Below, piece after piece: positions 1 to 9,346 of a stretch of DNA of 64,000 nt; position 1 is the first letter of the stretch; each line of letters begins with the position of its first letter. The notes beneath the pieces are model-generated. The model was not told the origin of the DNA, ran no database searches, and worked only from the letters and a program-made list of their open reading frames with translations. The position numbers and the translations under genes were made by a program. Source of the DNA: Maridesulfovibrio ferrireducens (GTDB lineage Bacteria; Desulfobacterota; Desulfovibrionia; Desulfovibrionales; Desulfovibrionaceae); NCBI RefSeq assembly GCF_900101105.1, contig NZ_FNGA01000003.1, positions 496,001-560,000 on the forward strand. The letters are read 5' to 3'.

Positions 1-1
1 T

Positions 2-85
2 ATCTCTGTTGCAATAGGCGGCAAGCTTACTACAAGTTTGGATATAGTCAGACTTAAACGTGTACTCAAAAATACTTTGAGTTAG
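2..85 (+). CDS. cdaA: Diadenylate cyclase CdaA, C-terminal end only (partial)
   Basis: The first 85 bases carry an open frame that ends in TAG at 83-85 and encodes the last 27 residues of a protein. The stretch ISVAIGGKLT followed by LDIVRLKRVLKN matches the C-terminal tail of the CdaA/DacA family, membrane diadenylate cyclases that make c-di-AMP from two ATP. The DGA and RHR catalytic motifs lie outside the window. The gene directly downstream is a YbbR/CdaR protein followed by glmM, the usual cdaA-cdaR-glmM order, which supports the call. Identity rests on a short tail plus context. Confidence 0.7.
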   Translation: MSVAIGGKLTTSLDIVRLKRVLKNTLS

Positions 86-89
86 TATT

Positions 90-1010
90 ATGGTAAATGA
101 GCGCTGGAAAATAGCCGTATTGGCATTGATGATGTCCATTTTGACATGGTATCTGGTAACAGGACGTGACCTTGTCGAAACTTGGGTTGAATTTCCTTTG
201 GAAATTGTCAATCCTCCACAGGGTATGATTATACGCAGTGGTATGATTTCTAAAGTCTCGGCGCGAGTTAGGGGGCCAAAGGGGTTAATTCGTAATCTTG
301 ATACTAAAAAAATGGCCTATTCCCTTGATACCGGACAGCTGGTATTAGGCGCGAATCCAATTGCTATTGTTGCTGATAAGCTGGGACTCGGCAGTGCTTT
401 GGAAGTCATAGAAATGAATCCTTCTACTATCAATCTTGATGTTGATATGTATGTGAAAAAGAAAGTTTCGGTAATTCCCACATGGAAGGGAAAACTGGAT
501 CGTGATTATACACTGACAGAAAAATCATCTGATCCGTCAGAAGTCACTTTACGTGGACCGGCATCTATTCTTAAAAAGGTTGCTCAGGTTCGCACTCAGA
601 CTATAATGCTTGATACTGATTCTCCTCAGAATTGGAGGGGAGATATTCCTTTGAACCTTCCTGAGGAAGTTGAATCCAACCCTGGAATGGTTTCAGTTGC
701 TTTGGATTTTAAAGTAAGAAGTGCAAAAATGTGGGTCAAAGTTCCACTATATATACTTGGGCCTGAAGAAGTTGAATTCACTGCCAGCCAGAACTTTGTC
801 AGGCTGTATGTGCAAGGGCCGAAGCCGTTCTTTAGAAAGAGCGGTTTTAGAAATGAAATTACCGCTTCTATAGATATTAATGGAACAATTCCAAATGGTA
901 AAAACATCGTACCTTATGATGTAAGCGTCCCTTCAGGGTGCATAGTAAGTAAGAAAAATCCTGAAGAAATAACTGTAACAATATCGAGACAGACACCAAC
1001 TGATCATTAA
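90..1010 (+). CDS. cdaR: YbbR-domain protein, CdaA regulator CdaR
   Basis: A 306-residue protein with one N-terminal membrane helix (about residues 7-24) followed by an exported region made of repeated YbbR-type beta domains, visible as recurrent segments with an RGP motif (RGPKG near 56, RGPAS near 154, QGPKP near 246). In other bacteria CdaR binds and modulates the diadenylate cyclase CdaA at the membrane. The ATG lies four bases after the cdaA stop, so the two are translationally close. GlmM follows 32 bases later. Function is inferred from the family and gene order; the YbbR fold assignment is fairly secure. Confidence 0.85.
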   Translation: MVNERWKIAVLALMMSILTWYLVTGRDLVETWVEFPLEIVNPPQGMIIRSGMISKVSARVRGPKGLIRNLDTKKMAYSLDTGQLVLGANPIAIVADKLGLGSALEVIEMNPSTINLDVDMYVKKKVSVIPTWKGKLDRDYTLTEKSSDPSEVTLRGPASILKKVAQVRTQTIMLDTDSPQNWRGDIPLNLPEEVESNPGMVSVALDFKVRSAKMWVKVPLYILGPEEVEFTASQNFVRLYVQGPKPFFRKSGFRNEITASIDINGTIPNGKNIVPYDVSVPSGCIVSKKNPEEITVTISRQTPTDH

Positions 1011-1042
1011 CGTATGATTTTGTCTTTCTTGGGAGATCTTGG

Positions 1043-2392
1043 ATGAGTAAACGTTTATTCGGAACTGACGGCCTGCGTGGTCAGGTTAATATTTTCCCGA
1101 TGACACCTGATATTGCATTGAAACTAGGGCTTGCGTGCGGCCATTTTTTTAGAAATGGTAAGCAGCGTCACAAAGTTATTATAGGTAAAGATACAAGGCT
1201 TTCAGGGTATGTTTTTGAATCAGCTCTGACAGCAGGTCTTTGCGCCATGGGAATGGATGTTTTTCAGGTAGGGCCGATGCCTACTCCAGCCATATCTTTT
1301 CTGACACGTAACATGCGTGCGGATCTCGGAATTGTCATATCTGCTTCCCATAATCCGTTCATGGATAATGGAATTAAGCTGTTTGATAAAAATGGTTTTA
1401 AATTGCCTGATGAGCTTGAAGATCAAATTTCAGAAATGGTGCTTTCTGATAATCCTAACTGGGATTATCCTCAGTCTGAAAAGGTAGGCAGAGCTTTTAA
1501 GATTGAAGACGCCAGAGGCCGCTACATTGTTTACTTGAAGTATAGTTTTCCGCAGGAAATGACACTTAAAGGTATTAAACTTGTTCTTGATTGTGCCAAT
1601 GGAGCTACTTATAGTCTTGGCAATATGTTTGAAGAGCTTGGAGCTGAAGTCGTCACCATTGGCGATAAGCCTAATGGTCTTAATATTAATGATAAATGTG
1701 GCTCATTATATCCCGAAGTCGTAGGGCAAAGGGTTATTGAAGAGAATGCAGATATCGGACTTGCCATTGATGGAGACGGTGATCGTTTGATCGTTGTCGA
1801 TGAAAAAGGGCAGGTTCTTGACGGTGATCAGTTGATGGCAATGTGCGCTGCGGATCTTATGGAGCGCGGAAAACTTGCTAAAAACATGCTTGTTGCGACT
1901 GTTATGAGCAATATGGCTCTTGAAAATTTCATGAAGGATCATGGCGGCACTCTTCTTAGAACTCCTGTCGGGGATCGTTACGTTATGGAAGCGATGCGGC
2001 GTGAAGGAGCAATTCTCGGAGGCGAACAGTCAGGTCATCTTATTTTTAGAGAATACAGCACCACCGGTGATGGTTTACTTGCGGCTCTTCAGTTATTACG
2101 TATACTCTGCGAAAAGAACAGGCCGCTATCTGAACTTTCCGGGTTGTTGAAATTGTATCCTCAAGCTTTGAAAAATGTGCATGTTAATCGTAAGGTCCCT
2201 TTTGAAGAGGTTCCTGCTGTGCAAGAAGCTCTGAAAAAAGTTGAAAAAGAACTCGGTGATAGAGGGCGTGTCCTCTTGCGTTATTCAGGGACGGAATCTG
2301 TAGCCAGAGTTATGGTTGAAGCAGAAGACAGTTCTAAGGTTGAACTTTATACTTCTGAACTTGCAGAAGTTTTAGAAAAGCATTTACGTTAA
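1043..2392 (+). CDS. glmM: Phosphoglucosamine mutase
   Basis: GlmM interconverts glucosamine-6-phosphate and glucosamine-1-phosphate on the way to UDP-GlcNAc for peptidoglycan and LPS. The 449-residue product has the family's usual length. It shows the N-terminal FGTDGLRG motif, the active-site serine loop ISASHNP (serine near residue 101), the metal-binding loop DGDGDR (near 243) and the phosphate-binding RYSGTE motif near the C-terminus. The ATG is preceded by a GGGAG-type site in the short gap after cdaR. Placement after cdaA-cdaR is the classical arrangement coupling c-di-AMP signalling to cell-wall precursor supply. Confidence 0.97.
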   Translation: MSKRLFGTDGLRGQVNIFPMTPDIALKLGLACGHFFRNGKQRHKVIIGKDTRLSGYVFESALTAGLCAMGMDVFQVGPMPTPAISFLTRNMRADLGIVISASHNPFMDNGIKLFDKNGFKLPDELEDQISEMVLSDNPNWDYPQSEKVGRAFKIEDARGRYIVYLKYSFPQEMTLKGIKLVLDCANGATYSLGNMFEELGAEVVTIGDKPNGLNINDKCGSLYPEVVGQRVIEENADIGLAIDGDGDRLIVVDEKGQVLDGDQLMAMCAADLMERGKLAKNMLVATVMSNMALENFMKDHGGTLLRTPVGDRYVMEAMRREGAILGGEQSGHLIFREYSTTGDGLLAALQLLRILCEKNRPLSELSGLLKLYPQALKNVHVNRKVPFEEVPAVQEALKKVEKELGDRGRVLLRYSGTESVARVMVEAEDSSKVELYTSELAEVLEKHLR

Positions 2393-2446
2393 TTTATTTG
2401 TTTGGTGTAAAAATATTACACTGAATATATTCAAGGAGTCCGATCA

Positions 2447-3316
2447 ATGGTCATCAAAAAAGTTATTATTCCGGTTGCTGGTTGGGGCACAAGATCATTG
2501 CCTGCCACTAAAAATATTCCTAAGGAAATGCTCCCGATTTTCAGGAAGCCAGTTATACAGCATGTTGTTGAAGAAGCTATGACCAGCGGACTCACTGATG
2601 TTGTATTTATTACCAACCAGAATAAAAAAATCATCGAAGATCATTTTGATTATAACTTAAGCCTTGAAGACGTGCTTAAGCGGGCCGGTAAAACTGAGAT
2701 TTTAGCTGAGTGTCGAAAAGTTGCTGAAATGGTTAATATCATTTCCGTTCGTCAGAAAAAACAGCTTGGGCTTGGACATGCCGTTCTTTGCGCAAAAGAA
2801 GTCTGCAAGAATGATCCGTTTGCCGTAATGGTTGGTGATGACCTTATGTTCGGTATGGAACCGGGCATTAAGCAGCTTATTGATGCCGCAAGAACTGAAA
2901 ATATGGCTGTTGTCGGGGTTATCGAAGTCCCTGAAAATAAAGTCAATCGTTATGGTATTATTCAGGGTGAAGAGTTTGCTCCGGGGATGTACAGAGTTCG
3001 CAGTCTTGTTGAAAAGCCTCCTCTCGGTCAAGCTCCGTCTCGATTGGCAATAGTTGGGCGTTATGTCTTGCTGCCTGAGATTTTTGATCATCTTGAAAAT
3101 CTTGAACCGGGTGTAGGCGGAGAAATTCAGCTTACCGATGCTTTGCAGTGCCTTGCTCAGGATAATAAACTTTTGGCCGTGAAGTTGCGGGGACAAAGAT
3201 TTGACGCCGGCGACTGGGTCGATTATCTTACTGCTAATATCTATTTTGCTCTTCAGGACGAAAGTTTGCGTGATGATTTAGTAAAGAGCTTGCGGGAGCT
3301 TTTGTCTTGTTCGTAA
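2447..3316 (+). CDS. galU: UTP--glucose-1-phosphate uridylyltransferase
   Basis: GalU forms UDP-glucose from UTP and glucose-1-phosphate. The 289-residue protein has the nucleotidyltransferase signature AGWGTRSLPATKNIPKEMLP near the N-terminus, the GHAVLCAK segment, the VGDD metal site and the VEKP motif typical of GalU. The start ATG has an AAGGAG site a few bases upstream. The gene follows glmM, so sugar-nucleotide synthesis genes are grouped; galE on the other strand near 30 kb uses the product. The last ten bases overlap the next gene. Confidence 0.96.
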   Translation: MVIKKVIIPVAGWGTRSLPATKNIPKEMLPIFRKPVIQHVVEEAMTSGLTDVVFITNQNKKIIEDHFDYNLSLEDVLKRAGKTEILAECRKVAEMVNIISVRQKKQLGLGHAVLCAKEVCKNDPFAVMVGDDLMFGMEPGIKQLIDAARTENMAVVGVIEVPENKVNRYGIIQGEEFAPGMYRVRSLVEKPPLGQAPSRLAIVGRYVLLPEIFDHLENLEPGVGGEIQLTDALQCLAQDNKLLAVKLRGQRFDAGDWVDYLTANIYFALQDESLRDDLVKSLRELLSCS

Positions 3317-4068
3317 AAAAAATATCAGTTTTAATGTTTACATTGGTCCTTGCCGTAAGCCTGCTTTGGTGCAGTTCGGCAAGGGCTTTTTTTCCGTCCG
3401 ACACAGCTATAGATGAGGCATTGTATAAAAAATACGGTGCGTTAACATCTTACGAGGCTGTTATTACTTTCCCATCTGAGCCGGGAACAACGCTTACGAT
3501 CCTTCGCGGGGATAATCATTGGAAACAGACTTTCGAATGTAATTCTGACGGGAATGGAACTATTACCGCAAAGTCTGTCGGTCAATATTTTAAGACAGAA
3601 GCTCAGTGTCCTGTTGAAGGTAATCTTCCGGTTTCACTTTTACAGCTATGGATTCCAGATGATCCGACAAGTGAGTGGATAAGTCTCGGCGTGACCAATT
3701 CTTCCAGAAGTTATGGTTTTACCGATGACTCTCCTTCTTTTGTTTTCGGAGCAGAGCCGGGAGATGATTCTTCTCCACAAGTCTTTCTTAATAATGAAAA
3801 TTTCGCTCCTTTGAAGATTGTACTTGGTTCTTCAAAAGCAATTACCTTCGGCACATATACAAAATTTGCCGGTTTTATACTTCCTCACTCAGGTTCACTG
3901 ATAGCTGGAGAAGAAACCGTTGACTTTAAAATTGAATGGCGTGGAGTTCGAAGAAAAATTTCTCCGGCTGTTTTTTCCGTCGCCGCGATTAAAAAAGATG
4001 CGAGTTGTGGTAAACCAAGTGGTTTTGTTTTTGATGTTTTGAAAAAATGTCTCAGCCTTAAACCGTAG
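3307..4068 (+). CDS. Secreted protein of unknown function, TTG start
   Basis: I do not recognise the family. The 253-residue product begins with a basic n-region and hydrophobic stretch ending at SARAFF, a typical Sec signal peptide with cleavage after ARA. The mature part is rich in beta-forming residues with four to five cysteines, and it reads like a periplasmic protein, possibly LolA/LolB-like in layout, but I cannot show this. The TTG at 3307 is chosen because a GGAG site sits eight bases before it and because it supplies the lysines of the signal peptide; an internal ATG lies nine codons later. It overlaps the galU end by ten bases and precedes priA by eleven, suggesting co-transcription. 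Confidence 0.75.
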   Translation: MFVKKISVLMFTLVLAVSLLWCSSARAFFPSDTAIDEALYKKYGALTSYEAVITFPSEPGTTLTILRGDNHWKQTFECNSDGNGTITAKSVGQYFKTEAQCPVEGNLPVSLLQLWIPDDPTSEWISLGVTNSSRSYGFTDDSPSFVFGAEPGDDSSPQVFLNNENFAPLKIVLGSSKAITFGTYTKFAGFILPHSGSLIAGEETVDFKIEWRGVRRKISPAVFSVAAIKKDASCGKPSGFVFDVLKKCLSLKP

Positions 4069-4079
4069 TCGGAACAGAA

Positions 4080-6422
4080 ATGTCTATACTCTGGCAGGCC
4101 TGCCTCGCCAGTCCGCCTTATTCAATTTATACTTATTCAGCGCCCGCGGATCTTCCTGAACTTCATGAAGGTCAGCGTGTGCTTGTTCCGCTTGGAAAAT
4201 CAATCAGAGTTGCTTTTCTAATCGAAATACAGCCTATTCCTCCTGAAAATATTGAACTTAAATCAATAATTTGGCCTCTTGAAAAGAAGCCTCTTCTAAA
4301 TTTAACTCATTTTCTATTATACAGAAATATTGCTTCCAGACAATTGCAGCCACTTGGTAAAGTTTTAGAAAACGTTGTTCCTAAACGATTTAGAAGTGCT
4401 AAGTTGTCGTTCAAAATAGCAGACCGAGATTTTCCCACACGTTTGAAGGGTGTAGATCTCGCGAGCATGCCATTCGAATCCAGAATGAAACTTGTTCACA
4501 TCTATAATGATGGAAGGATGAAAGTTTGTCTGCCGTCGTCTCTTGAAAAGGAAGAATATGTAAGTCTGACTACCGATCCTCCGTGGCCTGTCCGTCCTAA
4601 TGCCGCACGACAGTTGCAGGTTTTAGAATATATTTATGAAAATGGACCTCGTGAAAAAGGTTTTTTAAAAATAGTTATGGGCGATTGGACGACAGGAGTT
4701 ATCAATAAACTTCAGTCAGATTTGCTTTTGAAAGTGGGACCGCCTCCCGAAGAGGAACGTAATCCTGCTGAAAAATGTACGGTTACTTCTGCAGATTGGG
4801 CGTTTATTCCTACCGAACAGCAGAAGTCAGCTATTGAAGAGATTGAATCTGCACTGGATAGTGACAAGCTTGAAGTTAAGCTTCTGCATGGAATCACCGG
4901 AAGTGGTAAAACACTTGTGTATATGACTGCCGCTCGTAAATGTCTGGAACAGGGGCGTTCTGCTGTAGTTCTGGTGCCCGAAATTGCACTTGCCTATTCG
5001 CTTTGGAATAGTATTTGTCCTTTATTTCCAGATGTAGAAAAATATTTGTATCACGGATATCAGACCCCTGTGCGCAAAGAGGCTATTTTTCGTGCTGTTT
5101 CTGGATCGCAGAATCCTGTTTTAATAATAGGCACAAGATCGTCGTTGTTCTTGCCCGTTCAGAATCCCGGTTTGTTTATCGTGGATGAAGAGCATGACGA
5201 ATCCTATAAACAAGAAGAGCGTCTTCCGTATCAAGCTAAAGAAGTTGCATATTTCCTTGCCCAAAAAACAAAAAGCTTACTGATATTAGGTTCAGCAACT
5301 CCAGACTTAAAGACTTTTTATGCAGCCCGGCAGGGCGCATTTAAGATGATTTCTATGGAGAGCCGGGTTGGGAAAAGTGTGCTGCCGGAAGTGCGGGTTG
5401 TTGACACCAGCGCGATTAAGAATCCGGAACAACCATTCGCTTTAGAAACGGAAACTCGTTTAAAGGAAGTTGTGGAAAGAGGCGAACAAGCTGTAATTAT
5501 GCTTAATCGTCGTGGTTTTTCGCCTCTGATTTATTGCACAGATTGTGAAGAACCAATCAAATGTCCTCATTGTAATGTCAGCATGACATATCATAAGGGC
5601 AGAGAAAAACTTATCTGTCATTATTGCGGAAATGTTCATCGTTTTCCGCTTCCTTGTCCTATGTGCGGAGGTAGTCATCTACTCCCTTTGGGTGGTGGAA
5701 CAGAAAGACTTGAAGAACAGGTCGCAAAAGCTTTGCCGCCGGAAACTAAAATTTTACGAATGGACAGGGATAGTACTCGCAGAAAGGAGCGGCTTGAGGA
5801 GATTCTCAAGAGCTTTGCCAGAGGTGATGCTCAGGTTCTGGTTGGAACGCAGATGCTGTCGAAAGGACATAACTTTCCAGGGGTCACTCTTGTTGTTGTT
5901 TCTGAGGGAGATCTTGGTCTTAATCTACCGGACTATAGATCTGCTGAGCGGACATTTCAGTTGTTGGTTCAGGTTTCTGGCAGGGCGGGTAGAGGTGATA
6001 AACCCGGTGAAGTAATTATTCAAACCAGAAATCCTGAAAATCCGATTTGGAGTTCTGTTACTTCAGCTGATTATAATACTTTTTTTGAGCGGGAAATTGA
6101 GAAGAGGCGAAAATTCAGATATCCGCCGTTCACGAAATTAGCATTGATCAGAATCAGTCATCCGCTTAATTGGGATGGAGAGGATTTGTGTCCTCCATTT
6201 TTTAATCAGACTAGAGAGGCGGCTACTAAAATCGGCCTGATGGCTATGGGGCCGGTTCCTGCACCGTTGTCTCAGCTTAAAGGGCGCAGGCGTTTTAATT
6301 GTCTGATTAAGTCGGAAGACTGGGTTAAAACCCGTGACCTGTATGCTGAAATGATGAGAAAGAATCCAGATAAAAAGAATATACGAATTACTCTCGATCT
6401 TGATCCTGTTAATATGCTTTAA
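4080..6422 (+). CDS. priA: Primosomal protein N', replication-restart helicase PriA
   Basis: PriA recognises abandoned replication forks and reloads the DnaB helicase. The 780-residue protein has an N-terminal DNA-binding region, then a superfamily 2 helicase core with Walker A GITGSGKT (about residues 271-278), the DEEH box in IVDEEHDESYKQ, the GSATPD motif and C-terminal helicase motifs. A zinc-binding insert with eight cysteines in CxxC pairs (about 486-525: CTDC, CPHC, CHYC, CPMC) is diagnostic. Length agrees with the family. It ends seven bases before the convergent gene on the other strand, with no obvious terminator in the gap. Confidence 0.97.
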   Translation: MSILWQACLASPPYSIYTYSAPADLPELHEGQRVLVPLGKSIRVAFLIEIQPIPPENIELKSIIWPLEKKPLLNLTHFLLYRNIASRQLQPLGKVLENVVPKRFRSAKLSFKIADRDFPTRLKGVDLASMPFESRMKLVHIYNDGRMKVCLPSSLEKEEYVSLTTDPPWPVRPNAARQLQVLEYIYENGPREKGFLKIVMGDWTTGVINKLQSDLLLKVGPPPEEERNPAEKCTVTSADWAFIPTEQQKSAIEEIESALDSDKLEVKLLHGITGSGKTLVYMTAARKCLEQGRSAVVLVPEIALAYSLWNSICPLFPDVEKYLYHGYQTPVRKEAIFRAVSGSQNPVLIIGTRSSLFLPVQNPGLFIVDEEHDESYKQEERLPYQAKEVAYFLAQKTKSLLILGSATPDLKTFYAARQGAFKMISMESRVGKSVLPEVRVVDTSAIKNPEQPFALETETRLKEVVERGEQAVIMLNRRGFSPLIYCTDCEEPIKCPHCNVSMTYHKGREKLICHYCGNVHRFPLPCPMCGGSHLLPLGGGTERLEEQVAKALPPETKILRMDRDSTRRKERLEEILKSFARGDAQVLVGTQMLSKGHNFPGVTLVVVSEGDLGLNLPDYRSAERTFQLLVQVSGRAGRGDKPGEVIIQTRNPENPIWSSVTSADYNTFFEREIEKRRKFRYPPFTKLALIRISHPLNWDGEDLCPPFFNQTREAATKIGLMAMGPVPAPLSQLKGRRRFNCLIKSEDWVKTRDLYAEMMRKNPDKKNIRITLDLDPVNML

Positions 6423-6428
6423 TTGTGG

Positions 6429-7463
6429 TCAAGGCTCAATACTCGTCTCATCTGTTATGCCGGGAAAATTCTCAAAAAAAGATGCTATTCCTGATTGATG
6501 AAAAAGCATCAAGGCTTCCGGTGAGATAGCCTTAATGAATAATTTTTGACCTGCGCATGTAAATATCCGGTTCAGATAAACTATTGATTCCAGTCCGTTG
6601 ATAGATAGAGCCGTTGTTTTGGATAAATCCAGCCCAAGGTCTTTGTTCTTGTGAAGCATCTTTTTTCCCATTCTTCTAAGTTCGGGAACTATTCTGGAAT
6701 TTAAGACCCCTGAAATTTTGATTATAGCCTGTTCCTTTTTGTCATCGTAACTTATGGAACTGGGAGTTGAACTTGAACAGGCTTCATTAATGCGCTTTAG
6801 TAAAAGAGCTTCTTGCTGGACCAGAATGAAAGATGAAACAATATTCCTAATCTTATCTTTAAAATTTGAGTTTTTTTCATCTTTTGGAGTGCAAATCAAT
6901 AAACAATTGGGTATTTTTTTATAAATTTCAGGGATAAATTCTCTTAAATCATCAGGCGAAGCAGAGATTAAAATGATATCCGGCTTTAAACTGATGGCGC
7001 TGGAAATAATTGATTCTTTATGCTTTTCATCAAGACTGTCGGAAATTTTAAAGTTAGTAAATAAGTCCCATGAAAGAGGGACATAGCCATCGCGAACAAG
7101 AATATCGGTTTTTAAAGCGGTGGTTGAAATATGAAGAAGACTGAGCCCATAATGCGCACAAATGAGTGCCACCTGTTCTGGAAATTCAAAATATTCCATG
7201 GGCATTTTAATGGTTCGCCCAATTTTTTCGGCCATTTTTGTTAGGGTAGAATCCGCCGCGAGAAACATGTCTGTTTCATCAAGTCTGTTAAGAGGGTTTC
7301 TACCGTATTCTAAAAGCCACGGGGTGGATGCTGCAAAAATAAAATGCTTATTACCGGACGCAGCAAGTTCCCCTACAGCAACTAAAAGTTCATGGAAGTC
7401 CAGACTGTCAAAAGGGATTCCAAAAGCAATCCTGATTTGACGGGATTCAATGAAATTATTCAT
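6429..7463 (-). CDS. WecG/TagA-like domain fused to a STAS domain
   Basis: A 344-residue cytoplasmic-looking protein in two parts. Residues about 10-225 follow the WecG/TagA/CpsF (GT26) pattern: a GIPFDSLDF start, a segment like the family's N-A-x-L stretch, FLAADS where the glycosyltransferases have a DG, and LKPDIILISASP in place of PDillVglGsP. The key DG and PrQE residues are absent, so enzymatic activity is doubtful. Residues about 245-335 resemble a STAS domain (IKISGVLNSRIVPELR, then DLSKTTALSINGLESI, the position of the usual phosphorylatable loop serine). It overlaps the upstream Smr gene by eight bases, so the two are probably co-translated. The fusion is inference from pattern. Confidence 0.6.
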   Translation of the reverse strand: MNNFIESRQIRIAFGIPFDSLDFHELLVAVGELAASGNKHFIFAASTPWLLEYGRNPLNRLDETDMFLAADSTLTKMAEKIGRTIKMPMEYFEFPEQVALICAHYGLSLLHISTTALKTDILVRDGYVPLSWDLFTNFKISDSLDEKHKESIISSAISLKPDIILISASPDDLREFIPEIYKKIPNCLLICTPKDEKNSNFKDKIRNIVSSFILVQQEALLLKRINEACSSSTPSSISYDDKKEQAIIKISGVLNSRIVPELRRMGKKMLHKNKDLGLDLSKTTALSINGLESIVYLNRIFTCAGQKLFIKAISPEALMLFHQSGIASFFENFPGITDETSIEP

Positions 7464-8205
7464 CCCAATTGATTCCTTTGTCCCACTTTACCTTTCCTTT
7501 AACTTTTTTTTGTCTGCGCAATAGAATATAGATCGCCCCGGTTCCGCCATCTTTGGGTTGTGCTGAACAAAAAGCCAAAACAACACGGCGGAAAGGATCG
7601 CGGGTAAGCCATTCCTGAATCTCTCGTTTGAGAACAGATTGACCTCCGGGAGAGTTTTTGCCTTTGCCGGTAACAGCAAGTAAGCATCTGTGTCCTTCGA
7701 GAAATGATTCTCTAATGAAAAACATAAGGTTGTCGAAAGCCTGTTCGGAATTCATGCCATGAAGGTCAATTTGAGCTTCATGGTTGAAAGATCCGGCTTT
7801 CAGCTTTTGAAATATCTTTGAATCAATACCGCAAACATGTCCGTACATGAATTCTTCTGAGTATTCGATTTCAAATTCTATATTTCCTGAAACCAGACTG
7901 CTTAAATATTCATTTCCATCCTCTTTGGGAGGTGGAACGGGAATTACCGGTTTAATCCGCTCAACTTTTACAGTAGAGCTATCCATCTTTTTCACTCCGG
8001 ACATGGCGTTTAAGAAAGCCATTTCCTCTTCAACCGGAGCTTCTTCCTGTTCTTGAACTATTTCCGGTTTAGGTTTTTTCTTTAGTGATTCAAGAACCTT
8101 CCGAACAGACTTCGGCATCTTGAGATCTTCTTCTTTATCTTTATTATTGTCTTTAAATTTCATAGATTTTAAATCTGTGAACGATTTCATTCTGTTGTCA
8201 GCCAT
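7456..8205 (-). CDS. Smr-domain protein
   Basis: The C-terminal part is an Smr (small MutS-related) domain: IDLHGMN near residue 146, VTGKGKNSPGG near 176 and the DGGTGAIYILLR end. Smr domains are nucleases or nucleic-acid-binding modules; here it stands alone, as in the YdaL/SmrB type, not attached to MutS2. The first 100 residues are charged and low-complexity with a proline-rich PVIPVPPPK linker. The ATG at 8205 is preferred to one 13 codons upstream because AGGAG lies seven to eight bases before it. The stop overlaps the next gene's start by eight bases. Confidence 0.85.
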   Translation of the reverse strand: MADNRMKSFTDLKSMKFKDNNKDKEEDLKMPKSVRKVLESLKKKPKPEIVQEQEEAPVEEEMAFLNAMSGVKKMDSSTVKVERIKPVIPVPPPKEDGNEYLSSLVSGNIEFEIEYSEEFMYGHVCGIDSKIFQKLKAGSFNHEAQIDLHGMNSEQAFDNLMFFIRESFLEGHRCLLAVTGKGKNSPGGQSVLKREIQEWLTRDPFRRVVLAFCSAQPKDGGTGAIYILLRRQKKVKGKVKWDKGINWDE

Positions 8206-8558
8206 ATTGTTTCTCCTGAAAAATTGAATGTTTAAATTAGTCATAATTTCAGGTTAAGTAAATCAATCTATGCTTAAAATATAAGTTTTTATTACTTCTA
8301 AACTTGACTTTTTTATTCTCGTGTCCATTTTTTGTTCATTGTGAAAAATATTTGAAGATTTTATTCTAATTAGATTTCATGTCTAAGTCGTGTGATAAAT
8401 ATATCTTTTTAATATAAGTTTTCCAGTTGATTGTTATTGCGGGAAAAGCCTTTTTAATTCTGGACTTGAAAAGTTTATTTTATTAGCTCTTGAAAGCGTT
8501 TTTAATTTACTCAAATGATAATGCTTTTGACATTTCGCTTGTAAAGTGAGGGAACTCA
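8206..8558. other. Divergent AT-rich intergenic region
   Basis: About 350 bases separate the Smr gene (leftward) and sufC (rightward). The region is very AT-rich with T-tracts and must hold promoters for both directions. A TTGAAA at 8490-8495 followed by an AT-rich stretch with GATAAT at 8517-8522 is a weak candidate for the suf promoter, but the spacing (21) is poor. No ORF, clear Rrf2/IscR-type palindrome or RNA gene was seen. Confidence 0.4.
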
Positions 8559-9320
8559 ATGCTTAAGATAGAAGACTTGCACGTCAAGATTGGCGACAAG
8601 GAGGTCATCACAGGCCTCAACTTACATATAAAAGAAGGGGAAACCTTTATCCTTTTCGGACCTAACGGATCTGGAAAGACTTCATTATTAATGACTCTTA
8701 TGGGGTTCAGTAATTACGAAGTGACTAAAGGTAAAATTGTTTTCAAGGGCGAAGATATTACATACGCTCCCATTTATGAACGTGCCCGCCTCGGAGTAGG
8801 CATGTCTTTTCAGCGTCCTCCCACCATCCACGGCCTTAAAACCAGACATTTAGTTGAAATGTGTGGAAACGGTTCTAAAGTTGATGTTGAAAGGCTGGCT
8901 GAAAAAGTAAATATGGAAACCTTTCTTGACCGTGATATCAACTCGGGATTTTCCGGTGGTGAGATAAAGCGGTCCGAGTTGCTCCAGTTGATGGCTCAAA
9001 ACCCTGATATGCTTCTTTTTGATGAACCTGAATCCGGTGTTGATCTTGAAAACATGCACCTTATCGGCAAGATGGTCCGTACTCTCCTTGACGGCGAAAT
9101 TCGCCCGGGCGTGGATCTGAGCATGAAAGAGCAGAAAGAAAGAAGCCCCAGAACTTGCGGACTTATTATCACGCATACTGGTCATATTCTCGACTATATT
9201 AACGCTGACCGTGGACAGGTCCTTTACAACGGACACCTCTGCTGTGAAGCCAGACCTCGCGACATTCTGGAACATATCCGCAAATATGGTTATCAAGAAT
9301 GCGTTAAGTGCTTGAAGTAG
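8559..9320 (+). CDS. sufC: SufC-type ABC ATPase (minimal SUF/SMS Fe-S system)
   Basis: A 253-residue soluble ABC ATPase. It has Walker A GPNGSGKT (about 34-41), the Q-loop FQRPP, a signature FSGGE (about 132), Walker B LLFDEPESG and the switch histidine in IITHTGH. SufC energises SufB during Fe-S cluster assembly. The divergent sequence (FQRPPTIHG) and pairing with a single SufB-like partner, without SufD, SufS, SufE or SufU nearby, fit the two-gene system found in archaea and anaerobic bacteria and called SMS (SmsC). The start ATG has a GAGGGAA stretch upstream. The partner gene begins 26 bases downstream. Confidence 0.85.
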   Translation: MLKIEDLHVKIGDKEVITGLNLHIKEGETFILFGPNGSGKTSLLMTLMGFSNYEVTKGKIVFKGEDITYAPIYERARLGVGMSFQRPPTIHGLKTRHLVEMCGNGSKVDVERLAEKVNMETFLDRDINSGFSGGEIKRSELLQLMAQNPDMLLFDEPESGVDLENMHLIGKMVRTLLDGEIRPGVDLSMKEQKERSPRTCGLIITHTGHILDYINADRGQVLYNGHLCCEARPRDILEHIRKYGYQECVKCLK

Positions 9321-9346
9321 AAGCATAAACTCCACGGAGGAACATT

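Noticed and set aside
2702-3196. A 164-codon - strand open frame opposite galU
   Set aside because: galU has full family motifs in the other strand; the opposite frame has no recognisable features.
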